Shown piece after piece: positions 1 through 7,742 of a stretch of 64,000 nt of DNA. The notes beneath the pieces are model-generated. The model did no database searches, was not told the DNA's origin, and was given only the letters and a program-made list of their open reading frames with translations. The translations under genes and the position numbers were made by a program. The first letter of the stretch is position 1; each line of letters begins with the position of its first letter. This DNA is from Vibrio splendidus (GTDB lineage: Bacteria > Pseudomonadota > Gammaproteobacteria > Enterobacterales > Vibrionaceae), in NCBI RefSeq assembly GCF_003345295.1, contig NZ_CP031056.1:620001-684000 (forward strand). The letters are read 5' to 3'.

Positions 1-6
1 TCATTA

Positions 7-159
7 TCATTAAAACGTTGTTATCACCAAAGCGTCTTTACCATTAAAGCGTTGTAACCATTAAATGTTCTTTGTCGCTAAATCTTCATTGTCGATAAAG
101 CTTCGTTACGGCTATAGCTTCGTTACTGCCAAAACCTAGTTACTACCAAAACACAGATA
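7..159. repeat. 17-bp degenerate tandem repeat, about nine copies
   Basis: Nine consecutive 17-base units can be read without gaps, beginning at 7, 24, 41, 58, 75, 92, 109, 126 and 143. Typical units are TCGATAAAGCTTCGTTA and CCATTAAAGCGTTGTAA. The array runs into the 3' end of the aldehyde dehydrogenase gene, whose stop codon (136-138) lies in the eighth unit. Adjacent copies differ at several positions, so the array is old or fast-diverging. There are no spacers, so it is not a CRISPR array. It may start before the window. Confidence 0.85.
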
Positions 160-1563
160 TTTAATGTCCATGTACTCATCGATGCCTTCTTTGGCACCTT
201 CACGGCCAATACCTGATTGCTTAACACCACCGAAAGGGGCGACTTCGGTAGAGATCAATCCATCATTGATGCCGACCATTCCGTACTCAAGCGCTTCTGC
301 GATTTTCCATACACGGTGGATATTCTGGCTATAGAAGTATGATGCTAAACCGTAAATTGTATCGTTGGCCATCTCGATGAGCTCTTCGTCGGTATCGAAT
401 TGCATCACGGGTGCTACTGGGCCAAAAATCTCTTGTTGAACGATGTCCATGCTGTGTTTTACATCTTTAAGAACAACGGGCTGAAGGAATAGTCCATCAA
501 GTTGTTGAAGTGGCGTCACAGGTTTAGCACCTTGTTCAATAGCTCGGTTTATCAATCCTTGGATGTTTTGCTTAGCACCTTCATTGATAACAGGGCCAAC
601 CGTTACGCCTTCGTCCAAACCGTTTCCAATTTTAAGCAGCTGTACTGCTTGGTCGAACTTAGCCACAAACTCATCGTGTACTTTACTGTGTACGTAGAAT
701 CGGTTTGCACAAACACAGGTTTGCCCTGCATTACGGAATTTTGAAGCCATTGCGCCTTGAACGGCAGCGTCGATATCCGCATCGTCAAACACGATAAACG
801 GTGCGTTGCCGCCCAGTTCCATTGAAGTGCGCTTAATGCCTTTCGCAGCTTGAGCCATCAAGATACTGCCGACTCGGGTAGAACCAGTAAAAGAGATTTT
901 TTTAATCAGTGGGTGTGAGGTGAAAAGACCACCCACTTGCTCTGGGCTTTCACCGAGTACGACTTGAAGTAGATCTTTCGGAATGCCCGCTTGGTAAGCC
1001 AATTCAACCACAGCAAACGCAGACAGTGGTGTTTCATCTGACGGCTTCACGACAAAGCTACAACCCGCGGCTAAGGCAGGTGCGGCTTTACGCGTGATCA
1101 TCGCCGTGGGAAAGTTCCATGGGGTAATGGCACAAGCCACTCCAATAGGTTGCTTGATCGTAACTAAACGTTTACCCGCGACTGTACTCGGGATTGAATC
1201 GCCATAGGTTCGCTTCGCTTCTTCAGCGAACCATTCTATAAAACTCGCACCATAAGCGATCTCGCCCTTTGCTTCGGCTAACGGTTTGCCTTGTTCAATC
1301 GTCATTAGCCGAGCAAGATCATCTTTGTTTTCAAGGATCAGTTGATGCCAGCGATGAAGTAATGCGGCGCGAGATTTAGCAGGTACTTGAGCCCACTCTT
1401 TTTGTGCCATGTGAGCGCGTTCGATAGCACTTGTTAATTCAGACTCAGATAAAATAGGTGCGCGGCCTACGAGTTCCCCAGTTGCCGGGTTTGTTACCGA
1501 AACAGCGTTTGTTGGTTCTGTCACCATAAAAGAGAGTAAGTGCTTGTTGTTAATGTTTAGCAT
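136..1563 (-). CDS. NAD(P)-dependent aldehyde dehydrogenase, succinate-semialdehyde dehydrogenase type
   Basis: A 475-residue class I-like aldehyde dehydrogenase, the usual length for the GabD group. Visible motifs are ITPWNFP (146-152) near the cofactor site, FTGSTRVG (225-232), the general base Glu249 in SMELGGNAP, and catalytic Cys283 in GQTCVCANR. The second cysteine of that motif is typical of bacterial SSADH. It oxidises an aldehyde to the acid in the cytoplasm. Lying beside xsc, pta and a TauE/SafE exporter, it could act on sulfoacetaldehyde, as the SafD enzymes of taurine-nitrogen assimilators do, or on an ordinary semialdehyde. The family is secure, the substrate is inference. It is transcribed convergently with nothing visible in the window and ends inside a 17-bp repeat array. 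Confidence 0.9.
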   Translation of the reverse strand: MLNINNKHLLSFMVTEPTNAVSVTNPATGELVGRAPILSESELTSAIERAHMAQKEWAQVPAKSRAALLHRWHQLILENKDDLARLMTIEQGKPLAEAKGEIAYGASFIEWFAEEAKRTYGDSIPSTVAGKRLVTIKQPIGVACAITPWNFPTAMITRKAAPALAAGCSFVVKPSDETPLSAFAVVELAYQAGIPKDLLQVVLGESPEQVGGLFTSHPLIKKISFTGSTRVGSILMAQAAKGIKRTSMELGGNAPFIVFDDADIDAAVQGAMASKFRNAGQTCVCANRFYVHSKVHDEFVAKFDQAVQLLKIGNGLDEGVTVGPVINEGAKQNIQGLINRAIEQGAKPVTPLQQLDGLFLQPVVLKDVKHSMDIVQQEIFGPVAPVMQFDTDEELIEMANDTIYGLASYFYSQNIHRVWKIAEALEYGMVGINDGLISTEVAPFGGVKQSGIGREGAKEGIDEYMDIKYLCFGSN

Positions 1564-1643
1564 CGTGTTTCCTTTGTCGTGATTACTTAAGTATGTTGCT
1601 GTTTATGATAAATGCTGACGTTAAAATGATTTCGACCAAACAT

Positions 1644-1673
1644 CGTTTGGCCGAGTACCGTTTAGCCGAATAC
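1644..1673. repeat. 15-bp tandem duplication
   Basis: CGTTTGGCCGAGTAC is followed directly by CGTTTAGCCGAATAC, two mismatches in 15. It lies in the 182-base gap upstream of the aldehyde dehydrogenase and downstream of the IclR gene. No function is apparent. Confidence 0.7.
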
Positions 1674-1745
1674 AGTGACAACGGGGCAACAGGCTTCAAT
1701 ATGTACTTAAAGCCAGATCCTACTGTTAAGCTGAAATTATCAAAA

Positions 1746-2528
1746 CTAACCCCAATTATCAGATTCTATTTTTGCTAGCGCTTTTGCCGCTTTTTGAAGC
1801 GCCGGTAAGAATTTAATCGCTTCATCTGGTCTTAATCGAATGACAGGTGCTTGTATTGCGAGGCCGAGGTTTGATTGACCCGTAGATGACGGAATCAGCA
1901 CGGCGATACAGACTAAGCCCGGCAAAAACTCTTCGTCATCAATTGCAAAACCTTGGATTTTCGCTTCTTCGATGTCTTTCTCTAATGTCGAATAGTCGGT
2001 AATGGTATTTACGGTGTATTGAGTTAATGGCACGTTTTCAATCAGTCTTCGACGCTGTGACTTAGACATGTGTGCTAAAAACAATTTTCCGCTTGCTGAG
2101 CAATGCACTGGGACGCGAGAACCTGGGTGTAGATGAAAACGAAGGGGGGCTTCAGTTTCTGCACGATCAAGATAGATGATCTCGCCACTTGATAGCGCCG
2201 TTAGGTTACAGCTTTCACCAACTTCTGCCCTCAGGTTTTCAAGAATCGTGCGTCGGGCACTGTGCATGGTGCTATTCAACAGTAGGTTTTCGGCAAGCTT
2301 TCTGAGTCGAATACCAGAGCTGTAGTGTTTCTCATCGCCGTCTCTTTGAATGATGCCTGCTGCTTCTAACTGCTGAAGCATTCGGTGCAGGGTCGGTTTT
2401 GGCAGTCCAGTTTCTTCGACTAATCCCTGAAGAGAAATAAACTCGTCTTTTTGCGCTATCACCTCTAATAGTGCAAAAAGTCGGAGAGTCGGTGTATCCC
2501 CTTGAACTTGTGGTGTTTCTGTTTGCAT
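1746..2528 (-). CDS. IclR-family transcriptional regulator
   Basis: From the ATG at 2528 this is 260 residues, the family norm. I prefer that start to an in-frame ATG at 2573 because AAGGATGG lies just upstream of it. The N-terminal winged helix-turn-helix spans roughly residues 15-65 (FISLQGLVEETGLPKPTLHR region). The C-terminal half is the IclR effector-binding domain, with the characteristic IIYLDRAE, VHCSASGKLFLA and GFAIDDEEFLPGL motifs. It stands between the aldehyde dehydrogenase (same strand) and pta (divergent), a classic place for a local regulator. It probably controls the sulfonate genes, with a C2 sulfonate or aldehyde as ligand. Known taurine clusters usually use TauR (GntR/MocR family), so an IclR protein here is unusual. 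The family is certain, the regulon inferred. Confidence 0.92.
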   Translation of the reverse strand: MQTETPQVQGDTPTLRLFALLEVIAQKDEFISLQGLVEETGLPKPTLHRMLQQLEAAGIIQRDGDEKHYSSGIRLRKLAENLLLNSTMHSARRTILENLRAEVGESCNLTALSSGEIIYLDRAETEAPLRFHLHPGSRVPVHCSASGKLFLAHMSKSQRRRLIENVPLTQYTVNTITDYSTLEKDIEEAKIQGFAIDDEEFLPGLVCIAVLIPSSTGQSNLGLAIQAPVIRLRPDEAIKFLPALQKAAKALAKIESDNWG

Positions 2529-2624
2529 ATAATGATCCATCCTTGCGATATGTCTATGCCTAAGAGTGTACATACCAAATCATTATTCTTCAATTATCTG
2601 AATAAAATTTGACCTTTTTTATTA

Positions 2625-2658
2625 TTCCAATAATATAAATATAAATTATGGAACAATT
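2625..2658. promoter_or_regulatory. Candidate IclR operator between iclR-like gene and pta
   Basis: TTCCAATAAT (2625-2634) and ATTATGGAA (2645-2653) form an almost perfect inverted repeat in the AT-rich divergent intergenic region. The right arm runs into TGGAACAATT (2649-2658). The reverse complement of that sequence, AATTGTTCCA, recurs upstream of xsc at 7613-7622. A shared site in front of two genes of one pathway fits a common regulator. The assignment to IclR is inference. Confidence 0.4.
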
Positions 2659-2681
2659 GATCTCAATAAATGGAATTTAAG

Positions 2682-3779
2682 ATGAAGGCGATTGAACGGA
2701 TTATTGATAGAGCTCACTTAGATCGTAAGCGAGTGGTTTTGAGTGAAGCTGAGGACCCGCGAGTACTAGCAGCCGCAAGAATGGCGATAGACAAACAGCT
2801 CGCTCACATCACCCTAGTAGGGGATGAACCAGCGATCATCGCTGCTGCAGAATTACATCACATTGATCTTGTAGGCATTCATATTGTTTCCCCACAGGCG
2901 TCATCACTCAAAGAAGTGCTCGCTGAGCGGTTGTATACGCTAAGAAAAGCGAAAGGTATGACTTACGATGACGCTCTAGAGTTGGTTCTAGACCCACTCG
3001 TTTTTGCCAATTTGATGGTCAGAGAGGGGCTGGTCGATGGCACAGTTAATGGTGCGGTTTATACCACGTCTGATGTGGTGCGAGCTGCGCTTCAGATTAT
3101 CGGCCCCGCGCCAGACAGTGAATTGGTGTCCAGTTTCTTTCTGATGATGTTGTGTGAGCCTTTCCATAATCTTAAAGGCGGCATGATTTTCAGCGATTGC
3201 GGTTTGGTGATTGATCCCAATGAAGCGGAATTAGCATCCATTGCGGTTGCCGCATCGAAAAGTGCCCAAACGTTACTGATGGAGCAACCTAAGGTGGCGA
3301 TGCTTTCTTTTTCTACCAACGGCAGTGCCAAGCATGAATCGGTCGATAAGGTTCGTAACGCGGCTCAGTTAGTTAAACAACGTTGCCCCGGAATCGCCGT
3401 CGATCAAGATGTTCAACTCGACGCCGCAATTGTGACTGAGATAGCGGCTAAAAAGCTGCCTAATTCAGAGGTGAAAGGTCAATCGAACGTGTTGATATTC
3501 CCCAATTTAGAAGCCGGTAATATTGGTTATAAGCTTGCGGAGAGGTTAGGTGGGGCAGTTGCGATTGGACCGTTATTACAAGGCCTGAACCAACCTGCCA
3601 ATGACCTATCGAGAGGGTGTAGCGCGCAAGATATCTTTAATGTGATCGCGGTGACCGCGGTACAAGCGCAACAAGGGAAAGTGTCTGATTCTAACGCTGA
3701 TATTGATATTGATATTGATATTGATACTGAAGCTGATGTTGAAGAAAGAGAAGAGTCGACGTTTGATTTTAGGTATTAA
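2682..3779 (+). CDS. pta: Phosphate acetyltransferase (xsc-associated, short form)
   Basis: Phosphotransacetylase converting acetyl phosphate and CoA to acetyl-CoA and phosphate. It is the step after Xsc in C2-sulfonate catabolism. From the ATG at 2682 (GGAA seven bases upstream) it has 365 residues. An in-frame ATG at 2670 lacks a ribosome-binding site. Only the catalytic PTA_PTB domain is present, without the P-loop and DRTGG regions of the long Pta. Visible signatures include VVLSEAEDPRVLAAA near the start, GTVNGAVYTTSDVVRAALQ, SFSTNGSAKH and NVLIFPNLEAGNIGYK. The last 33 residues are an odd acidic tail with DIDIDIDID, encoded by a GATATT repeat and absent from typical family members. It is divergent from the IclR gene and followed 73 bases later by tauE. 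Confidence 0.93.
   Translation: MKAIERIIDRAHLDRKRVVLSEAEDPRVLAAARMAIDKQLAHITLVGDEPAIIAAAELHHIDLVGIHIVSPQASSLKEVLAERLYTLRKAKGMTYDDALELVLDPLVFANLMVREGLVDGTVNGAVYTTSDVVRAALQIIGPAPDSELVSSFFLMMLCEPFHNLKGGMIFSDCGLVIDPNEAELASIAVAASKSAQTLLMEQPKVAMLSFSTNGSAKHESVDKVRNAAQLVKQRCPGIAVDQDVQLDAAIVTEIAAKKLPNSEVKGQSNVLIFPNLEAGNIGYKLAERLGGAVAIGPLLQGLNQPANDLSRGCSAQDIFNVIAVTAVQAQQGKVSDSNADIDIDIDIDTEADVEEREESTFDFRY
3699..3728 (+). repeat. GATATT hexanucleotide repeat in the pta 3' end
   Basis: Four perfect GATATT units followed by GATACT, in frame, encoding alternating Asp-Ile in the C-terminal tail of Pta. Six-base units change length without breaking the frame. Confidence 0.9.
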
Positions 3780-3852
3780 CATTTAGCTCCCGAAGCTAAT
3801 ACTGAATCTTGCACCCAAAATAAAACCCTAAACAACCTAATTAGGATTGCTG

Positions 3853-4620
3853 ATGGAGTTACCTGTTTTACTCGCCATTCTTGCCACCATCGCGGTGGGT
3901 ACCTATTTCCAAACCGTCACGGGGTTTGGTCTTGGGATCATTGTAATTGGTTTAACGGTCAGTCTTAATCTGGTTTCCTTACCCGTTATTGCTGCTGTGG
4001 TCAGTATTGTGACTTTGTTTAATTGCTTTGTCGCTTTGATGGGTAAGCCACTGCTTGGGGAGCTCAAAATTCTGGTGGTGTTAGTCATCGGTATTATTCC
4101 CGGTGTATCGATGGGGGTGTTTTTGCTGGACGAGTTGAGTGACTCTGCGACCAATATCTTGCGAGGGCTATTGGGTGCGATGGTGCTATTCGCAGGTTTG
4201 AGTTTTATGTTCAAACCTAAAACCAGAAAGGATCGTTCGGCAACGGTATCATTCCTTATATCAGGATTTAGCTCTGGTTTAGCGGGCGGGTTATTTGGGA
4301 TGGCGGGCCCTCCGATTGTTTATCATCTCTATCGGCAACCTTTTACACTCGATCTGGTGCGAAGCACATTGCTGATGGTGTTCGCTTGTACGTCGATGTC
4401 GCGTACTGTCAATGTCTACGTTGCAGGCGACATGGAACCGAGCATACTGTGGCTATCCGCTATTGCTGTCCCCTTGGTGGCGCTTGTCACGATGTTTGCT
4501 CGACGTTTCCCGCCACCGTTGTCTAATGACCAATTAAGAAAGCTGGTGTTTACGGTGCTGATGTTGATTGGTGGGTATCTGATGGCTGTGTCTGCATGGT
4601 CGTTGCTTGCTGTCTTTTAG
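3853..4620 (+). CDS. tauE: TauE/SafE-family sulfite/anion exporter
   Basis: A very hydrophobic 255-residue inner-membrane protein with about seven to eight transmembrane helices and the duplicated architecture of the TauE/SafE (formerly DUF81) family. Seen motifs are TVTGFGLGIIVIGL near the N terminus and SSGLAGGLFGMAGPPIVYHLY in the second half. The start is the ATG at 3853, with TTAGGA at 3841-3846. A TTG six bases earlier is less likely. In sulfonate degraders these proteins export the sulfite released by Xsc, or sulfoacetate in the SafE case. Lying directly after pta, it very likely disposes of sulfite. Which anion it carries cannot be read from sequence. Confidence 0.88.
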   Translation: MELPVLLAILATIAVGTYFQTVTGFGLGIIVIGLTVSLNLVSLPVIAAVVSIVTLFNCFVALMGKPLLGELKILVVLVIGIIPGVSMGVFLLDELSDSATNILRGLLGAMVLFAGLSFMFKPKTRKDRSATVSFLISGFSSGLAGGLFGMAGPPIVYHLYRQPFTLDLVRSTLLMVFACTSMSRTVNVYVAGDMEPSILWLSAIAVPLVALVTMFARRFPPPLSNDQLRKLVFTVLMLIGGYLMAVSAWSLLAVF

Positions 4621-4672
4621 TTGCCTGTTATTTCCTAGTTACTTGTTATCTCTTAGCTGTTGCTATCTCTTA
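4619..4672 (+). repeat. 18-bp tandem repeat across the tauE stop codon
   Basis: Three consecutive 18-base units start at 4619, 4637 and 4655. The first is AGTTGCCTGTTATTTCCT and the second AGTTACTTGTTATCTCTT. The first unit starts inside the tauE stop codon. The units are diverged but in register. Confidence 0.65.
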
Positions 4673-4770
4673 AGAATATCCTCTAGAAAAGGCTAGCGGC
4701 CTGTGCTAGCCAATACTTCACTGCTCCCCGAAACTTCACTTCTCATTGAGTGTACGTATAAACAAAAAGC

Positions 4771-6489
4771 CTAACGCTTTAGCATTTCAAATACGTTCTT
4801 ACATAACCCGAACAGGCAGCTCTCCTGCACATCTAAGGTGATGTTACTGCGGTAGTACGGGCTTAAATCGACGCCCATCCCTACGCCATGAATCTCAATA
4901 CCGTTTTTGGTCGACTCGCGTTCAATGACTTGTTTGAGATGGTTATCCAAATAGAACTGATCGTTGGCGGTGCTGGTGGCGGTATCCATCGGACAGCCGT
5001 CTGAGAACACGATCAAAACCTTTCGTTGTGCACTGTGCTGCTTTAAACGCAGGCTAGCGAACTGCACTGCTTCGCCATCAATCCCTTCTTTAAAGATGTC
5101 TGCTTTACGAAGGCTAGCAATGCCAAGGCGAGAGCGTCTCCAATGTGTATCAAAATCCTTAAACACGATATGTCGAACTTCGTTTAAGCGGCCTGGGTGT
5201 TTTGGTTGACCTTGCTTGAGCCACTGTCGATAAACTTTGCCACCGTTCCAGTTATTGGTCGTGAATCCAATGATCTCAAATGGAATGTTGGCCAGTCCAA
5301 CGGATTTAAGAATCGTATCCATCAACAGGCTTAACTTGTGACTGTGCTTTTGCATTGAACCTGAGCAATCCATTAAAAACGTGATGGCACATTGGTGAGA
5401 TGCGCCGATGTCAGGTTGATAAAAGACAGTGCGATCCAATGGCGAAGTGATGAGCTTGGTGATGGTAGTGGCGTTAACAATGCCTTCTTCTAAATGATCC
5501 TGACGTCGGTTCCTTTGTGGCGTGGCAACAAAGCGAGTGAGCATAGCGGCTAAACGGCGAGTGTTTACTTGTCTCGCCATGATGTCATCAGTCAGCTTTT
5601 GTCTCAGTTCGAGTAATAGGGCGCGCCTGACGAGTTTGTCTGCCGCGATGACTTGATCAAATTCTAAATTAAAGACCTGATAATTCGCGCCCGAAAGCTC
5701 GAACACCTTACTACTGCCTGTGATGTCAGTATCGACGTCTTGATCTTGAATGTCGCCATCAACGATAAGGGCAAGCTGCGCAAGGATCTTGATGTCTTCT
5801 TCGACCGTTGGAGTGGGCGAGTTATCATTTTCTTGTTCTTGGATGACTAACTCTTGTGCAAGGGCGGCAAGCTCGTTAGCGCAGTGTGCAAACTGTTGTT
5901 GGTCGGCTCGATGTTGCTTTAAGCGTTTAAGGCTGTGACCAAAGGTAGGCACGATGCCGGCGCGAGTCGATTCAATGGTCTCAGCGATTGGTTCCGAAAC
6001 TGGGACACCGGTTAAGCGAGTGTGGATGACTTGCATCAGAGTAAACAGCAACATGCCGATTCGTGATTCGGTGAAGCCATTTTGATGATATTGGTCGCTC
6101 CAATATGCAAAGTTGAATTGAATACTAGTGATCACGCCCTTCAGATAAGACGGGACTTGCGATTCAATTCGTACCTGTTCGCAGAAGTCGTAAAGCAGAC
6201 GTTCTATTTCGTTTTGAGGGCGTAATGAATAATGGAGGTCAGCGTCTGAAAGCAAGAGTCGCAATGCTGATGAATCGATCTTGCCTTGCATCGATAGTTT
6301 GCTGTTTTTCAACTCATGGCGAGAAACAAAGGTGAGATCGTTAGTGTGTGCAGACTGATAATAACAAGGGCTATTGCCTTTATAGAGACGCTCTCCCCGA
6401 TAATTCAGACTCAACTCACCACTGATCGCTCTGGCGACAGACACGCCAAGATCGAGGATCTTTTTCTGCTGAGAAGAAACGTTGGCCAT
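4771..6489 (-). CDS. CobT-like VWA-domain protein
   Basis: A 572-residue protein resembling CobT of aerobic cobaltochelatase and related VWA partners of MoxR/CobS-type AAA+ ATPases. The N-terminal half is helical and acidic, with a low-complexity stretch of Asp around 245-256. The C-terminal VWA domain carries a MIDAS motif, DCSGS at 374-378, and a second metal-site loop, FSDGCPMD, near residue 495. The gene starts three bases after the CobS-like stop, so the two are one operon. No CobN-like large chelatase subunit or cobalamin gene is present. A role as a metal-chelatase subunit is therefore doubtful, and an activation or remodelling role for a neighbouring enzyme is more plausible. That role is inference. 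Confidence 0.82.
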   Translation of the reverse strand: MANVSSQQKKILDLGVSVARAISGELSLNYRGERLYKGNSPCYYQSAHTNDLTFVSRHELKNSKLSMQGKIDSSALRLLLSDADLHYSLRPQNEIERLLYDFCEQVRIESQVPSYLKGVITSIQFNFAYWSDQYHQNGFTESRIGMLLFTLMQVIHTRLTGVPVSEPIAETIESTRAGIVPTFGHSLKRLKQHRADQQQFAHCANELAALAQELVIQEQENDNSPTPTVEEDIKILAQLALIVDGDIQDQDVDTDITGSSKVFELSGANYQVFNLEFDQVIAADKLVRRALLLELRQKLTDDIMARQVNTRRLAAMLTRFVATPQRNRRQDHLEEGIVNATTITKLITSPLDRTVFYQPDIGASHQCAITFLMDCSGSMQKHSHKLSLLMDTILKSVGLANIPFEIIGFTTNNWNGGKVYRQWLKQGQPKHPGRLNEVRHIVFKDFDTHWRRSRLGIASLRKADIFKEGIDGEAVQFASLRLKQHSAQRKVLIVFSDGCPMDTATSTANDQFYLDNHLKQVIERESTKNGIEIHGVGMGVDLSPYYRSNITLDVQESCLFGLCKNVFEMLKR

Positions 6490-6492
6490 GGT

Positions 6493-7473
6493 TTACGACT
6501 CCGAGTGTGAATAGTTTTGAGCATGCGTTTCTAGATCTTCACCAAAGCAGCGGAAATAGTATTCACTGACTAGCTCTTTCTCTTCGTCTTCGCAGCGATT
6601 TAAGAATGACAATCTAAATGCGGTCGCTACATCGTCGAATATTTGGATGTTTTCGGCCCAAGTGAGTACCGTTCGCGGAGACATCACCGTCGAAAGGTCA
6701 CCAGCTCGAAACCCGTTACGCGTTAATCCGGCGGTCGCGATCATTTTCTCAACCAGTTGTCGGCCACTTTCATTATTTAGATCTTGAAGTTTGGATAACA
6801 CGATCTTAGTTTCATGTTGTGGATCTAAATAGTTGAGTGTAGCGATGATGTTCCATCTATCTAACTGACTGTGGTTAAGTACTTGAGTACCCGAATACAA
6901 ACCTGAAAAATTACCCAAGCCAAGCGTGTTGCAGGTAGCAAACAGGCGGAAAGAAGGGTGAGGAGTGATCACTCGGTTTTGTTCTAAAGAGGTGTATTTA
7001 CCGTCTTGCTCTAATAGTTGTTGAATCACAAACATCACGTCAGGGCGACCAGCGTCGTATTCATCTAATACCAGTGCGATGGGTTGTTGAATGCTCTGAG
7101 GAAGAATGCCTTCTTTAAACTCTGTTACTTGCATCCCGTCTTTAATAACGATGCTGTCTTTACCTATGAAATCCAAGCGACTTAAGTGTCCGTCTAGGTT
7201 GACCCTCAAGCATGGCCAGTTCAATCTCGCGGCAATTTGCTCAATGTGAGACGACTTGCCCGTTCCGTGTGTGCCTTGAATCAGCGTGCGACGATTGGAG
7301 GTGAACCCCGCTAATATCGCTAGCGTCACTTCGGGGTCGAAACAGTAGTTAGGATCGACTTTAGGAACATATTCGCCCGCATGTTCAAATGCCATCACGG
7401 TTAGGTTGCTGTCGATCCCAAAGCGCTCTCTCACACTGACTGGTTGCGTTGGTATCAATTCCGCCTCTTTCAT
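6493..7473 (-). CDS. CobS-like AAA+ ATPase (MoxR/CobS group)
   Basis: A 326-residue AAA+ ATPase of the CobS type. The Walker A motif GTHGTGKS lies at 67-74 and Walker B LVLDEYD at about 134-140. The FKEGILPQ and FRLFATCNTLG (sensor 1) motifs are also typical. The start chosen is the ATG at 7473 (or 7476), behind GAGGGA, rather than upstream GTG/ATG codons at 7500 and 7497. With the VWA protein downstream it forms the standard ATPase plus VWA pair that in other systems loads metals or activates enzymes (CobST, NorQD, CbbQO, MoxR). It sits back to back with xsc across a 265-base divergent region. Family secure, target unknown. Confidence 0.88.
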   Translation of the reverse strand: MKEAELIPTQPVSVRERFGIDSNLTVMAFEHAGEYVPKVDPNYCFDPEVTLAILAGFTSNRRTLIQGTHGTGKSSHIEQIAARLNWPCLRVNLDGHLSRLDFIGKDSIVIKDGMQVTEFKEGILPQSIQQPIALVLDEYDAGRPDVMFVIQQLLEQDGKYTSLEQNRVITPHPSFRLFATCNTLGLGNFSGLYSGTQVLNHSQLDRWNIIATLNYLDPQHETKIVLSKLQDLNNESGRQLVEKMIATAGLTRNGFRAGDLSTVMSPRTVLTWAENIQIFDDVATAFRLSFLNRCEDEEKELVSEYYFRCFGEDLETHAQNYSHSES

Positions 7474-7603
7474 CATTTTTCCCTCTATATAACTCATCAC
7501 TTGTCGCTGCTATCGCGATATGTCATCGATTATTAACAGCTCCGCTTAAGTTAACGGCACTTTTTGTACGAAAAACTACCAATAATGTGATCCAGTTTTA
7601 TTA

Positions 7604-7642
7604 ATTAGAATGAATTGTTCCAATTTAATATAAAAAGTTGAC
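7604..7642 (+). promoter_or_regulatory. xsc: Candidate xsc promoter/operator
   Basis: The divergent region before xsc contains ATTAGAATGAATTGTTCC (7604-7621), followed by CAATTTAATATAAAAAG and a TTGAC box at 7637-7641. AATTGTTCCA (7613-7622) is the inverse of a 10-mer in front of pta. The pattern ATTAGAA, then CCAATT, then TATAAAAAG also occurs before tauX (10859-10887). The -10 element is unclear. Confidence 0.4.
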
Positions 7643-7670
7643 GCGCAAAAATTCTACTACTAAGGTGAAA

Positions 7671-7742
7671 ATGAATTCGAAAAAGAGACAATTCATTCCG
7701 AAAAATGAAATTTTGGTTAACTCAAGGAGAATGGAAGAATGA
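7671..7742 (+). CDS. Candidate 23-residue leader peptide overlapping xsc
   Basis: A short ORF with a plausible ribosome-binding site (AAGGTGAAA before ATG) encodes the basic peptide MNSKKRQFIPKNEILVNSRR followed by MEE. Its TGA (7740-7742) overlaps the xsc ATG (7739-7741) in the ATGA arrangement that often couples translation. The xsc gene has its own strong AAGGAG, which lies inside this ORF. It may be chance. No homology is recognised. Confidence 0.35.
   Translation: MNSKKRQFIPKNEILVNSRRMEE

Noticed and set aside
7..159. CRISPR array
   Set aside because: The 17-base units are directly adjacent with no spacers and no cas genes are near.
1593..1778. Plus-strand ORF of 61 codons between the aldehyde dehydrogenase and IclR genes
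   Set aside because: It contains the 15-bp duplication, has no convincing ribosome-binding site and runs into the 3' end of the opposite-strand IclR gene.
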